From positions 124,001-188,000 of the forward strand of contig NZ_JAFCJE010000010.1 of NCBI RefSeq assembly GCF_018131185.1: a DNA stretch of 64,000 bases, written 5' to 3'. Origin of the DNA: Bradyrhizobium diazoefficiens. Its GTDB lineage: Bacteria; Pseudomonadota; Alphaproteobacteria; Rhizobiales; Xanthobacteraceae. Shown in pieces: positions 1-15,000 of the stretch (positions within the stretch are counted from its first letter, which is position 1; each line of letters starts with the position of its first letter). A program made the position numbers and the translations under genes. The notes beneath the pieces are model-generated. The model was not told the DNA's origin. It saw nothing but the letters and a program-made list of their open reading frames with translations, and searched no databases.

Positions 1-2
1 GC

Positions 3-3000
3 ATCGCCACGACCAACGTGGCCTCGGGGGCGACGATCAATGCCGGGGGCAACCTCGAGATCAAGGCGCTCAACGATGCGACCATTGCCGTCTCCGCCCT
101 CGCGGCATCGACGAGCGCGCAGATCGTCCCGACGGTGGCCTATTCCAAGGGGTCGGTGACCACGATCGCCAACGTCGAGAGCGGCGCGCATATTGCGGCG
201 GGGACCGTGAGCACGAGTGGGAGCACGCTGAAGGTACGCGCGATCAACAACAATTCGTTCTCGACCAGCGCGACGTCGGTTGCGGCACCCGGACTAGGGG
301 CGAGCGGCGCCGTCGGAGGTGCGTTCGCCATCAGCGACATCACGACGTCCGTGACCGCAACGCTCGGCGCATCGCTCGGAACCGATGCCGCCAACCGGAT
401 GAACGGCTCCGTTCTGGTCGAGGCCACCTCCGACACCACGAGCAATTCCACGATGGCCTCGTCCATCGCCGGCCTGCCGGCGCTGATTGCGGCGATCGAG
501 AGAGGACTGCGCGCCGTCACCGCGCCGACGTCGATCATCCAGGACCACATGTCCTCGCTGGTGCCGCTGAACTTCAATTTCAAGGCCGCGGGCGCGCTTG
601 CCCTGGCCAGCAGCACTCAGAGTGCGACCGCCGCGATCGCCCAGAATCCGAGCGGCGGCGCGCCGAGCATCTATGCCAGCGGCAACGTCGCCGTCGCCAG
701 CAACGTCATCGATCGCGGCGTTCGCAGCAATGCGACGGCCAGTGCGATTACCAAGGACGTGGTATCCGGCGAGAGCACGGCGATCAGCGCGGCCGTCGCC
801 TGGGGCAATTTCACCCACAATTCGAACGCCTATGTCGGCAGCGGCACGCTGATCAACGCGGCAAACATCGCCGTCGATGCCACCACGGAATTGCCGATCA
901 CCAACACCTGGCTGAAATGGGACGGGTTGGGTGCGACGCTGAGCCATCTCAACGGCAGTTTCGGCGTCGGCGGCAACATCCTGACCAGCTATGCCAATGC
1001 CACGGCCGACGCCGGCGACACGATCGGCATCTCCGGTTCGCTCAACCATTTCGTCGTGAACAACAACACGACGGCGTGGGTCGCGGGTAGTGCGAGCCTG
1101 ACGGCGACATGCACGATCGCGGCTTGCGGCAGCAGCTGGGCGGCCGGAATGGACAACGGCGACGTCCACACCTACGACGCCACCATTCAGATCGCGGCGA
1201 CCACGACCACCGCGTCGATCGACGCCGCCGGCAATGTCGGCACGCTCGGTTTCCTGACCGGCAATACGTCGGGCGGCTCTTCGGTCGGCGGCGCGCTCAA
1301 TCTCGTCCAGTTCAACACCAACACCATTGCCGGCGTTTCGGACCGCGCGACGCTCCGGGCGGCGGACGACATCGCCGTCAACGCGATCACGTCGGACCAG
1401 TTCGTCGCCGTCGCGCCGTCGTCCGGCAAGGCCGCGGGCGCGCTGGCGCTGAACGGCATCACCTCGCTCGGCTTCCTGAACAACACGACGCATGCGTCGA
1501 TCTCGAGCCAGGCCACCGTCTATGCTCCGACCGTTGGCATCCTGGCGCAGCAGGATCTGTCGGTCGTGACGCTTGCCGGCGCGATGAGCCGCAACACGAG
1601 CGGAGGTTCGGCGGTTGGCTTGGCGGTCGCCTATCTCGGTGCAAATGCCGACACCTCCGCCTATATTGGCGACAACCATTCCGACATCCGCCCGGGCCCG
1701 TTCAGCGCCAACGATCCGTTTGCTGGCACGAGCGGCGGGAGCGGCGCGGTCAATGTCGACAATCTCACGATCAGCGCGACCACGTCGGGCCGCATCACCG
1801 CGGCCGCCGTCGCGGCGTCGATCTCCGAGCCGGCCGCATCGAGCTTCTCCGACAAGGCGGGCGCTGCCGGAGCCGGCGCGACCGGGGGAACCGCGGGCAT
1901 TACGACGGCCGTGAGCAAGATCGGCTCAAGTTCGGGATCGAGCACCGACGGCTTCAGCATCGATCTGGCCGGAAGCTCCTCAGTGAGCGACGTCTCACTC
2001 GGCACCAGCGCCTACATCAGGAATACGACGGTCAACAAGTACACCACGACCGGAACCGTGGTGACGAACACGATCGTCCAGGCGCTCAACGACACCATGC
2101 TTAACAATGGTTCCGGTTCTGCGGCGCTCAATCTGGCCGGCGCATCCGCCCAGGGCGCTGCGATCGGCGGCGCCATCGCGGCGGCGATGTCCAGCAACGT
2201 GACGCTCGCCTATATCTACGGCACCACTGTGAACAACCAGAGTTCGCTGACAGTGCAGGCGCTCAACGGCGGCTCGGAAACCGTCATCGCCATCGGCGTG
2301 GCGGGATCGAAATCCAACGCGGCGGCGCTTTCTGCTTCCGTCGGCATCATCACGGATAGTGCCAACGCCTATATCGAGAGTTCGACGATCACGGGTCAGT
2401 CCTCAGGCGTCAATCGCGCGCTGGAGGTCGATGCCTACCAGACCACGAACGTCGCGATCGGCGGCGGCTCGCTCTACATCTCGGGCGGGCAGGCCGGCGT
2501 CGGCATCGGGCTGACCTATGCCTCGATCGCCGATCCCACCGGCGGCAACGCCACCGATGCGCATATCCGCGGCACGTCGATCTCCAACTACGACACCCTG
2601 TTGGTGATGGCCGACAGCGCCAGCGTGATCGCGGCCGGTGCGGCCTCGGGCGGCGCCGGTTCCAACGGACTTGCCGGCGCGATCGTCGTCAGCGAGATCA
2701 CGCCCACCACGACCGCCTATATCAACAGCGGCGCGACGGTGAATATCAACGTCGGCCGCGTGACGGTGCTGGCGGACAGCGGCGCCGTGTCGGCGCTGGA
2801 TACGGCGCTCGGCAACCTCGTCAAGAAGTCGAACAACAATCTTCTCGCCTCGGATACCTGCACCGTCGCCGGCGGCACGGGCGGGCAGAACTGCATCGAC
2901 TTCAGCGCGGCCGCGCTCAACGACGGGACGGGCAACGGTCCGGGCGCCAGCATCGTCTCCGTTGCGGGCCTGATCCAGGCCGGCAAGAACAATGTCGGCG

Positions 3001-6000
3001 CCTCGATCGTCTACAACACCATCGCGACCACGCATTCGGCCTATATCGCCAACGTCCTGATGTCGGCAGGCACCAACGGCAATGTCAGCGTGAGCGCGGT
3101 CGACTCCTCGAAGATCCAGGCGGTCACGATCGGCTTCGGTCTTGCGACCGGACAATTTGCGGGCGTCGGCGGCACCACGATCAGCAGCATCTCCAATACC
3201 GTTTCGGCTTCTATCGGCAACAGCCAGTCGAGCACGACTCAATCGACCGTCACGGGCCGCAACATCTCTGTCAGCGCGATCGACAATTCCAGTATCACCG
3301 GAACCGCCGCGGTCGCGGGTGCCTCGACGCAGGGCAGCGCCGCGGGCCTGGCGCTGGTCAACAGCAGCATCGCCAACAATGTCAGCGCCGGCGTCACCGG
3401 CTCCAAGCTGACCGCATCGGGCAACGTCGCGGTCGGCGCGAACTCCAACGCCAGTATCTCGACCGTCGCCGTCGGCGTTGCGATGTCCTCGCAGGTGGGC
3501 CTTGCGGGCTCGGTCGCCACCAATCTGATGGGAGCCAACGTCACCGCCAGCATCACCGCCGCCGGTACCAACGGCATCAACGGCGCCGACGTCACAGCCA
3601 GCAATAATGTCGGCGTGATCGCGGGCAACAACGACAAGGCGGGCGTATTCGCCGGCGCCGTGGCGATCAGCAAGGGCGCGGCCGGCGGCGCGGGTTCGCT
3701 GGTGACCAATCAGATCACCGGAACTACGGCGGCCTATATCAGCGGGGCGAACACCAAGGTCGATGCGCTCGGCACCAGCTCGACCGATACGCTGTCGGTC
3801 AACAACGGCACGCTCGTCCATGCCTTCGATCTCGGCACGGCCCATGCACCGACCGACACGACACCCGATCTCACCGAGAACCAGGACACCGTGCGCGGCC
3901 TTGCGGTCGTCGCAAGCTCGCACCAGGCGGTCGTGACCAACGTTGCCTCGCTCGCGGCGAGCAGCGGGATCGCCATCATGATCAACCCGATCACCAATGT
4001 GATGAGCGGGGCGACGAGAGCGTATATCGACGGCGCCGCCGTCGCCACGCGCCTGACCTCTTCGACGCTGGCGCCGCAGATCGTCGTCGCCGCGTCGAGC
4101 TTCTCCTATTCCGGCGCGTTCGGCGCCGGCATCGTTCCGCCCACCGGCACAGGTGGCGGCGGCGCCACCGTCATCAGCACGACGATGTCGCGCAGCACTT
4201 TCGCCACCATTACCAACGCCACGGTCGGCGGGGTGCAGTCGTCGAGCCCGACGGTCGGTGCCGTCACCGTCAAGGCCAATGCCGAGCAGGATGCGTCCTC
4301 GATCGCCGTCGGGTTCAACACCGGCTCGGTCGGGTTGAACGTGTTCCAGGCAACCACGGAGGCCTATGTCGACGGCGGCGCGCTGACGGCGACGTCGCTG
4401 ACGGTCAACGCCAACAACAACACTGGCATCTTCTCCGCGAACGGCTCGGGGGCCTATGGCAGCCAGGCCGCGATCGGCGCGGCCTTCCTGGTCCAGGTCT
4501 CCTCGAACCGAACCGAGGCCTATGTCGGCGACGAATTCGCCTATCATGGCGGCACGACGCCACACACGACCGCGCTCAATCTGAGCGGCGCGCTCGACGT
4601 CCAGGCCAAGACCAAGAACCGCTTCGAAGCCTATGCGATCGGCGGCGCGCTCTCGACCGGGACAGCGGCGATCGCGGGCATGGCGAACATTGAGATCGCC
4701 AACAACACCACCATCGCAGGCGTCTACGACACCACGCTGCAAGGGGTGACGGGCGGTGCGGCCGGCGCGGTCACCATCAACGCCAACGAGGACGTGGCGA
4801 TCAAGGAGATCGCCGGTGCGCTCGCGGTCGGCGCCAGCGGGGCCGGTGTCGGCGTCGGAGCTGCGGCCAACGTCATTGTCTTCAAGAGCCAGACCATCGC
4901 GGAAAGCCGCAACAGCAACCTGAATTCGTCCGGCGCGATCAACGTGGGCGCGCTCAGCACCAAGGAGGTGCTGTCCTATGCGGTAACGGCGGGCATCGGC
5001 GGCAGCGTCGGCATCGGTGCGACGGTCGGCGTCATCATCATCGGCACCGCCGATCCGGATACGCAGGGGCAGCAGACCGGTCAGCTCAACCAGAATGGCA
5101 ACGGAACGATCGCGGCGGTGAACGCGAGGACCAGCACCGCGCAGGGCGGCAATGCGGTCGCGAGCGGGACGGCCGGCAATCCCAACAATGCCAACGTGAC
5201 CTCGACCTACAACGTCAGCAGCGTGCTCACGGGCGGCGATGACGGCGTGACCGCGCAGATCGCGGGCGGCAACGTCACGGGTACGCAGGTCAATGTCGGT
5301 GCCACCAGCGCCAATGCGGCCAAGATGTACCTGCTCGGTGCCGGCTTTGCGAAGAACGTCGGCATCGGCGCCGGCATCGGTTACACCAGCGTCAACAGCA
5401 GCGTGCTGGCCAATCTGAGCGCGATCGTGTCCGCGCCGTCCGTGACGGTTGCAGCGATCGTGAAGGACGCCAGCACCGGGCCTTATGCCGGCAAGACTAT
5501 CGACACCGAGGCGATCGCGGGCGGGGCGGCGCTTTACTTCGGCGCGCAGGCAGCCGTGGCGTTCGGCAATGTCACCAACACCGTGACGGCCCAGCTCGGC
5601 GGCCAGGTCACCGGCACGGGCGGCACGGGTGTCGCCGTCATGGCGCAGGACACCTCGACCCAAGTCGTCTTCACGGGCGGCGTCACCGCCGGTGCCGCGG
5701 CGGTCGGCGCGTCGGTCGCGACGGCCGGACGGTCGAGTTCGGTCGCGGCAAAGGTCCTGGACGACGCCATTGTCAATACCTCGACGCTGGCGGTGGGCGC
5801 GGCTGGAGCCGGCAAGCTGTCGACGACCGCAACGGCGCTGGGCGGCGGCATCCTCGCCGGCGTCGGCGCGGATGCGGAGGTGCACGAAAATTCGAGCGTG
5901 GTCGCCGATATCGGCGCAGGTTCCTCGATCACCACGTCCGCGACCGGTGTCGGCACGCTGGTGACAGCATCGATCACGCCCAATCTGTCGAGCGAGGCGA

Positions 6001-9000
6001 TCGGCGTCTCGGTGGGTGGTGGTGCGGTCGGTGTCGCCATTGCCCAATCGACGGTCGGAGCCACTGTTACGGCCGATGTCGGCGACGACGCCATCTTCTC
6101 GGGCGGCGCGCTCGCCGTGACCGCGATGGCGCTCGTCCCGATCATCGGGATGCAGACCAATACTGACGGAAGCACGACGACCATCTACGGCACGACGACC
6201 TACGCCAAATCGCTTGCGGGCGGCGGCGGTTCGCTGATCGGCGCGCAGGGCAGCTACGCCAGGGCCTCGCAGAACGCGACCGTCAGTGCGTATGGCGGAA
6301 CCGGGATCGAGCTTCCGAACGCCGATGTGCTCATCGCGGCTCAGAACGACAGCGCTCAATATGCCGAGGCGACCGGCCTTTCGACCGGTTTCCTGGCCCT
6401 GGGGGCGACCGTCGCCCAGACCTCGTCGAGCGCGCACACCTACGCCTATCTGGGTGCGCCCGCGGACATGGATAACCTCAATCGCACCAACTACACGGGC
6501 ATCCTCGAGATCACGGCGACCGGTACGGATGCCAATGTTTCCAATGCGACGGTCGGCGCGGGTGGTACCTACGCCGGCGCGGCGGCGGTCGCCACGACCA
6601 GCTCCACCGCCGTGACCAATGCGCGGTTCGACGGCGGCGCGACGGATGACACGCTCTATTTCGGCGGCATCAAGGTCGCGGCAGAGCACACCACCAACTA
6701 TGCCGCAAGCGGCGACGCCTACCAGGCGTCCACGGCCGGCGTCTCCGCCGGCAAGGCGCAGAACGACGTCACCTCGACCACCACGGCCGAGATCGGAACC
6801 CATCTGATCATCAACTCCGATGGCGGCGACATGATCGTCACCTCCAAAGATAACGTGAACCAGGCCGGTGGCGGGGCGCGTTCGGGCTCCGGCGGCTCGT
6901 TCTCGGGTGCCGCTGCGCTGAGCGACTCCACGGTCACCCAGATCGTCACCACCAATATCGGCGCCGGGACGATCCTGAGTCTCAACGGTGATCCGCGAAC
7001 CTCGGCAGGCGTGATCGATATCGAGGCCTACAACACGCTGAACACCAGGGACACGGCGAGCCTCGCCACGGCCAGCTTCTTCGCCGGCGGTGGCGCCGAA
7101 TCCAACATGACGGCGAACGCCACGCTCGCGGTCAACATCCATGCCCGGGAGCTGTTCAGCGTCGGCAAGATCTTCATCGGCACGGCTGCGAAGATGGCCG
7201 CGTCCAACAACGCCAACGCCAGTCTCTACGGCGCGATCGCCGGCGTCGGTGCCAGCACCAACACCTGGGTCCACGCCATCCAGGACGTCACCGTCGACAG
7301 CGGCACGACCATCCAGGCCTGGCGCGACATCAACATCTTTGCCGGCATGTCTGGCGACACCATCACTTTTAGCAGCATCCAGGCGACGGCGACGACGGTC
7401 GTCTACAACAATACCGCGATTCCGATCTCCACCCTGTACCGCGGCACGGCCAATGCGGGCGGCGACAGCAGCCTGACGCTGGCCGACGGCTCCCGCGTGC
7501 TCGGCGTCCGCGACATCTATCTGGGCGCGACGCAGGGGCAGGTGACCGCGACCGGCAACGGCAGCAATTACAATCCGTACCTCGACATCTTCAGCGCCAA
7601 GAACAGCGACAATCACAGCCACACCAGCGGAACCGGCGACGTCGCGCTCAACGGCCTCGTGGTGGCCGGCATCAACAACGACGTGCTCATCACGATCGAT
7701 CTCGGTGCAGGCGCGCCGACCCTCAGCACGACGAGCCCATACTCGTCGCTGTCCTCCACGCTCGAATATGTCTCCGACGTCGATCATTTCAGCCCGGTGA
7801 AGAGCTGGAACCACCAGACGATCCAGTACACCATCGTCGGCGGGTTCAATCCTTACCAGAACATCGTGAACCAGCTCGGCACGCTCACCGGCCTGACCGA
7901 TGCTCAGATCCGGACCGCGCTCGCGGCGTCGACGTCTACACATCCCGCCACGATGACGCCGTCCGGGGCCGATCCGACCGGGGACATCCAGCGTCAGATC
8001 AACGCCTTGATCCAGCAGGCGCCATATACCTCCGATGCCGGCGGCAACGCCTTCGCCTTCGGCGACATGCTGGTGTCCGCAGGCAATGTCTCGATCCTGG
8101 CGCAGAAGCTCACCGGAAACAGCCTTGCCGGTCATTCGGCGCCAGCGGTCATCGCGCGCGGATCGCCCATGATCAAGGTCGAGAACCGCGGCCTCGACTT
8201 CATGGATTTCGCGAACCTCACCGTCACCAATGTGACCGGCGGCAACATCACCTACCGCCAGATCGACCATGTCGACCCGGATTCGCATTCCAACGTGACC
8301 TTCACCGCCATGCCGAGCGCGACGCCGATCATCGATATCTCGGCGACCTACAACCGCGTCGATCCCAGCACCGGGCTCGGCGTCGACGACAACGGCAACC
8401 AGCTGACCCGCAAGCCGGACATCTACTTCGACGGCATCGTCACCAACGAGAACGGTTTGCTCAAGATCACCAGCCAGCTCGGCAGCGTCGTGGCGTCGCA
8501 GTCTCTCAATGCCGCGACGATCCAGATGGTGGCGCCCAACGGTTCGTTCATCTTCCTCGGCGGCATCGGCAGCTTCTACAACTCCAACCACGATGTCACC
8601 GCGCAATGGGCCGGCGTCCAGTACAAGCCGGCCGACAACGACACGCTGACGGCGGTGATGGCGGCGGCAACCTTCCTCGGCGCCTATGGCGCGTACGAGT
8701 ACAGTCCGCATATCGGCGCAGGCGGCAATCACCCGTATTTCTACTATTGCTGCGTCGACGGTAATACCGGCGTCCAGCAAACGGCAGCCAACAGCACGGT
8801 CTTCACCGCGCGCATGCTGATGACCTATTACGACGGCCTGTCGCTCTATTCGGCAATCTTCCTGCCGATGGGCAACGGCACGCCCAACGGGGGCGGCGGC
8901 AGCGTGGGCAGCCCCGCGACGCTCGCGGCGATGGAAGGACCGACGGTCCAGCCGATCGTCACCGCGCCATGGGAACGCAACACCTATGCCGGCCAGGGCG

Positions 9001-12000
9001 TCTTCAGCAACACGACTCGCGACGAGACGATCACAAATCCCGACGGCTCGACCTCGACCCGCACCTACACGTATTACTCGCCGTTCAATTGCTCGGGCTG
9101 CGGGGCCTATTTCCAGGTCGTCAATATCCAGAACGACGTGATCACGCCGAGGACCGCGAACACGAACGCGCAGTCGAACTGGAGTTCGACCACGCCCTCT
9201 GGCCACCAGAACCCTACGAACGCGCCCTTCATCCTTGGCCAGGCGATCATCATTTCGGCGGGCGTCATCAACGTCAACGGCCTGATCCAGAGCGGCACGA
9301 GCAGCAATTACTCGGTCGACATCGGCAGCGGCGCGTTGTCCGCCATCAACGACCTCAAGAGCAACAGCGCGGCCTTCGCCCAGGCCCAGGCCAACGCGCG
9401 GAATGGCAGCTATTACGACATCACGGCTGCTGCCGCGCCGCTGGTCGGCAGCGATATCAAGATCGGAGTGCGGTACAACGCGCTCACCGACCAGATCCTC
9501 GTGAACGGTGTGGTGCAGGGCTCCGGCGGCTACGTCTATCTGAACGGCAAGATCATCTCGACGTCCACCGACGGCACCTCACAGGGCACGATCGCGGTCA
9601 AGGGTGGTGCGGGCACGATCACGGTCAACAACTCGACCGGGCTCCAGCTCGTCACCAACACCATCAACACCGGCGTCAGCGCGCCCAGCGTCATCCAGAT
9701 CGTCGATCAGCTTCAGCAGCAGACGACGTGGTACGTCTACAATCCGTCCGCGTCGGGCGGACAGCAGGTGTCGACGTACAGGACGGCCGGCGTCAATGCG
9801 AGCGCGTACACCGGCGCGATGTTGATCGGCATGAGCGGAACGGCGGGCATCCAGTACGCCGTGAAGCCCAACATGTACTACCAGTGGGTCGACACGGCGA
9901 CGCTCGATCGACCGGCGACCAGCACGCAATTCGACTATGGCTGGCACTACACGCCGAATGCGGCGACCGGAGAGAACTGGACCCGCAGCATCAGCCTGGT
10001 TGAAAACGTGATGCAGGCCACGGGCGGGGGCGGCAACACCGGCCAATTGCAGACCGCCAATTTCCAGGAAGTGGTCACGGCGACCGGCAGCTATCATAAC
10101 GGTGGCTACAACACGACCGCCGACAAGTGTTGCGGTGCGGACGCCCAGTTCAATTGGTATCAGCAGATCTACGATCATCTGACGCTCACGCTGACCAACA
10201 CGGTCAAGGCGTCGAACCCGATCAACATCCAGTTCAGCGGCGGCGGCGCGAGCACGGTCAATGTCAGCTCGAATTCCGGGATCGTTATCAACGGGCCGAT
10301 CAACAACCTCTCGGGTGACACGACGGTCATCGCCACCGGCGCCAATTCGGCCATCACGTCCGGTGCGAGCGCCAACAATCCGATGATCTCGGGCAGGAAC
10401 GTGACCCTGTCGGCCGATGGTGGCATCGGCACACTGGGCACGAACGGTGCTCCGGTCCAGGTGCAGGTCTACGGTGGCAGTCTGACAGCAACCTCGATCG
10501 ATCGCGACATCGCGATCGCGGCCGTCGGCTCGCTCTCGATCAATCAGGTCGCCGTCAATTCGGGCGTCTCCGGCCGCGCGCCGCAGGGCGGCGTCTTCAT
10601 CTCGGCGACCGGCGACATCAACTCGGCGGCCCCTTACAACGTCGCCACGCCCGTCGTGATCGGCAAGAATGTCGAGATCAACTCCTCTGCCGGCGCGATC
10701 GGCGCGACGAGCGCCGTGGTCAACGGCGCGTCCACCCTGACCAACATCAATCCTCTGGTGATCCAGGCGACGGGCACCACGCAGACCAACGGCACCGTCG
10801 ACGGCGGCGTTCTCGACAGCGCTTCCGCCAACGGCACCTACATCGTCCAGTCCAAGGGCGATTTGCGTCTCGGCACGATCCAGTCCACCGGCGGCCCGGT
10901 CTTCCTGGAAGCCGCCGGATCCGACGGCAACCCGGCCAGCATCCTCAACGGCCGGGCGGCGGTCGGTCTCACGCCGGCGCAGAGCCAGCATCTCCAGGAT
11001 GTCTGGGCGAGCCTCGACCTGCTGAGCGGCAACGCCGCCACCAACGCCGTCAACAGTTACCAATCCATGGTGACGTCGGCCTATAACGACTACTTCCAGC
11101 TCAAGAACATCGCGTTCCCGAACGGCAGCACCTACGCTCCGACATCGGTCGGCCTGACGGTGCTGCGGGCGCAGGTCGCGGCCAAGCTCGGCATCGATCC
11201 CGCCAACGTCACCGCGACGCAGATGAAGACCGAGGCCACGACGCGGTTCCTGCGGGATCAGTTCCTGCTCGGCCAGATCACCACCGACGAGCTCAAGAGC
11301 TCGCTGACGGCCTTGCTCGGCAGCGCACCCACCGATCCGCTGGGGACGCTGTTCGGCAGCTCGCTGTCGTCGACCCTGTTAACCAAGCTTTTCGATGGCG
11401 TCTCGACGGCCAATCAGCGCCTGCCGAGCAACGCTGCGCTGCAGACCGCGCTCAATGCCTACAATGCGAGTTACAGTTACACGCTCGCGTCGACCGAGCG
11501 GGTCTACGGCATCATCACCGCGGGCTCGCAGTGGACGCAGAGCCAGCTCGCCTACACGGTGTCGTCGTCGGCCGTCGGTGCCGCGCCGCCGCCCATCGAC
11601 GACAACGTCGTGGCCAATGTCAGCGCCAACCAGATCATGCTCTACGCGCCGCGCGGCTCGGTCGGCAATTCGGCCGCGCCCCAGACCTTTACCTTCACCA
11701 GCGTCGATTCCTCGTCGCTGACGCCGGAGCAGCGAGGCTTGCTCGCCACGGCCGGTCCCGGCCAGCTCACCGTCGGTGCGGTGACGGACCCGACCACCCA
11801 TGTCACGACCTATACGGTCAGCCTGTCGCAGCAGAACCTTGTCGTCGTCGACAACCCGATCGCGATCTCGGCCAAGGCGCTGACCAACATCTATCTCGGC
11901 AGCAAGAACAGCCTCGCGCTCGGTGGCGTCACCGCCAATTACGGCCCGATCGCGGCCGCGCAGGCCAACGGCATCCAGGTGACCGGCCGCGGCGACGTCA

Positions 12001-15000
12001 AGCTCGACGCCGTCACCAGCATCTTCGCCAATGTGGGCGGTGCCGTGATCTCGGGCGATATCGCCAACCTGACCCTGATCGCCGAGCGCGGCAATGTCGG
12101 GGCACCCGGTGCGGCCGGAAGCAATCCCGCCAACAACTCGAACGCGCTTCAGATCGCCTTTGCCGACCCGGGCAACGATCAGCTCGACCAGGTCTCGTCG
12201 GCGCAGGGCATCTATGTGAAGCAGACCACCGGCGATCTCATTCTCGGCAACATTTCCGCCGGCAACGCGATTCAGCTGGCCGCGGCCGGCAGCATCTACG
12301 CCGAGGCCGGCTTCACGGATCGTACGGCGATCCATATTCTCGGCACCGACCTCGATCTGCGCGCCGGCGGCGACATCGGCTTCAACGGCGGGGCCTTCCA
12401 GCCGCTGCAGGTGAACATCTCGGGCGCGGTGACCGGCTCGGCGGTCGGCGATCTCAGCCTCCTTGCCGTCACCGGCGATCTCGGGGTCGGCACGAGCGGT
12501 TCCTACGGGACGCTGACGGCCGGCGGCGCGCTGACGCTGAACGTTGCGCGCGGCGCGCTCACCATCAATACCAGCATCAGCAGCGACGGCCTGATGCAGC
12601 TGCTTGCCAATCGCGGCATGACCTTCGTGGCCGGCACCAGTGCGGCGCCCGTGGTTGCGACCAGCAGCACGGACGGCGTGACGCTGGTGGCCGCGACGCT
12701 GTCGATGGGCGCCCATTCGGCCATCAACGCGGCTGGCCTGATCTCGGCGACCACCACGGGCGATGCGACCATCGGCCAGCTGAATTCGTCGCAGACCTAC
12801 GCCGCCGCCTCGAGCACGCCCTCGATCATCGTCACCGCCGGCGGCGTCGCCTCGCTCGGCGCGATCATCGACAATGGCGACGGCCAGACCAAGTTCATCG
12901 CGTCCGGCGCAGGCGCCGAAGTGTCGCTCAGCGCATCGAACGGCGTCGGCAACGCGGCGAGCCGGTTCACCACCAACGCCGCGCGGCTGTCGGCCTCCGC
13001 GAGCGCCGGCAACATCTATCTTAAGGCGCTGATCGACACCGAGGTCAGCCTGCTGTCCGCGGTGAACGGCAGCGTGGACATCGTCGGCACAGGTGGGCTG
13101 ACGCTCGACCAGGTGCTGGCGGGCACGGCGACCGGCGCGAACGGCAGCTTCAGCGCAATCGCGAACAACGGCAGCATCGTCATCGGCACTGCCGACAGCA
13201 GCGGCTCGCAGACGGTCCATGCGACTGAGAATGTGACGTTCAAGTCGCTCACGGCCGCCGGACATGCCGGCGACGCCGGCAACATCAACGTCACCGCCAA
13301 CACCGGCTTCATCCTGGCGCAGACGGTGATGTCGGGCGGCGTCGTCACGCTGGGCTCGGTCTCGGCCCATGGCTCCGCGACGCTGCTTGCCGCCGCGACC
13401 ATCACCGGCAACGCGCTCGCCGCCACGACCGGCTCCGGGCTGCTGACGGCGAACGGCGGTCCGGTCAACTGGAAAGCCCTCGACGTCAGCACGACGCTGG
13501 GCGTGACCGCGAGCCAGGGCAGCATCACCCTCCAGACCGCGCAGAGCGGTGGCACGCAGACCATCCGGGCCCGCGACAACGTCACCTTCAGCGCGCTGAC
13601 GGCGAGCGGCATCACCGGCGATGCCGGCAACATCAACGTCACCGCCGACACCGGCTTCATCCTGGCGCAGGCGGTGATGTCGGGCGGCGTCGTCACGCTG
13701 GGCTCGGTCTCGGCCCATGGCTCCGCGACGCTGCAGGCCGCCACGACCATCAGCGGCAACACGTTCGCTGCCACGACCGGCTCCGGGCTGCTGACGGCCA
13801 ATGGCGGTTCGGTCAACTGGAACGCCCTCAACGTCGGCACGACGCTGGGCGTGACCGCGATCCAGGGCAGCATTGCCCTTCAGACCGCGCAGAGCGGCGG
13901 CACGCAGACCATCCGGGCCCGCGACAACGTCACCTTCAGCGCGCTGACGGCGAGCGGCATCACCGGCGATGCCGGCAACATCAACGCCACCGCCGACAGC
14001 GGCTTCATCCTGGGGCAGGCGGTGATGTCGGGCGGCGTCGTCACGCTGGGCTCGGTCTCGGCCCATGGCTCGGCGACGTTGCTGGCCGCCACGACCATCA
14101 CCGGCAACGCGCTCGCCGCCACGACCGGCTCCGGGCTGCTGACGGCCAACGGCGGTCCGGTCAACTGGAACGCCCTCAACGTCGGCACGACGCTGGGCGT
14201 GACCGCGAGCCAGGGCAGCATCACCCTCCAGACCGCGCAGAGCGGCGGCACGCAAACCATTCGCGCCCGTGACAACGTCACCTTCAACGCGCTGACGGCG
14301 AGCGGCATCACCGGCGATGCCGGCAACATCAACGTCACCGCGGACAACGGTTTCATCCTGGCGCAGACGGTGATGTCCGGCGGCGTCCCGACGCTTGGCT
14401 CGGTCTCCGCCCAAGGCTCGGCAAAGCTGATCGCCGCGGGCACCAACACCGGTCACAACCTCACGGCCGCGACCGGCAACGCAGTCCTCAGCGGCACGGT
14501 CGTTCATTGGGATAATCTCAACGTTGGCCGCACGCTCGACGTCACCGCGACGACGGGAGGAATGACCCTCGGCACGGCCGTCAGCGGCGGCACGCAGACC
14601 CTGCATGCGGTAAACGACATCGTCTTCAGCCAGCTCACCACGACGGGTATCCCCGGCGATACCGGCGACCTCGACGTCAAGTCCGACACCGGCTCGCTCC
14701 GCGGCGGATCGATCTCCGCCAACGGCGAAACGCATTTCGAGGTGGCCGGCTCGATCTCGCTCGACCGGGTCAGCGGCAACGTCGTCAAGATGACCTCGTC
14801 GGGCGACCTGACCATCAACTGGGTCAGCGTCGTGCGAGAGCTCGATCTCGCGGCTGATACGATCGACGTCAAGGGCGAGCAGATTCGCTCGAACCCGGCG
14901 GTCCCGCTCGTTCTCAACGTCACCGGCTATAACGGCGGCGTCGCGAAGTCCGCCAACATCTGGATCGACCCCGATCTCATCATCGTCAATCAGTTCAGGG

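Noticed and set aside
2403..9206. A 2,267-codon open frame antisense to the exoprotein, and others of 1,296 codons (11379-15269) and 494 codons (9579-11063).
   Set aside because: They are rich in Arg, Asp, Gly and Ala with no recognisable motif, and arise because GC-rich third positions of a repetitive gene leave the opposite frame without stops.
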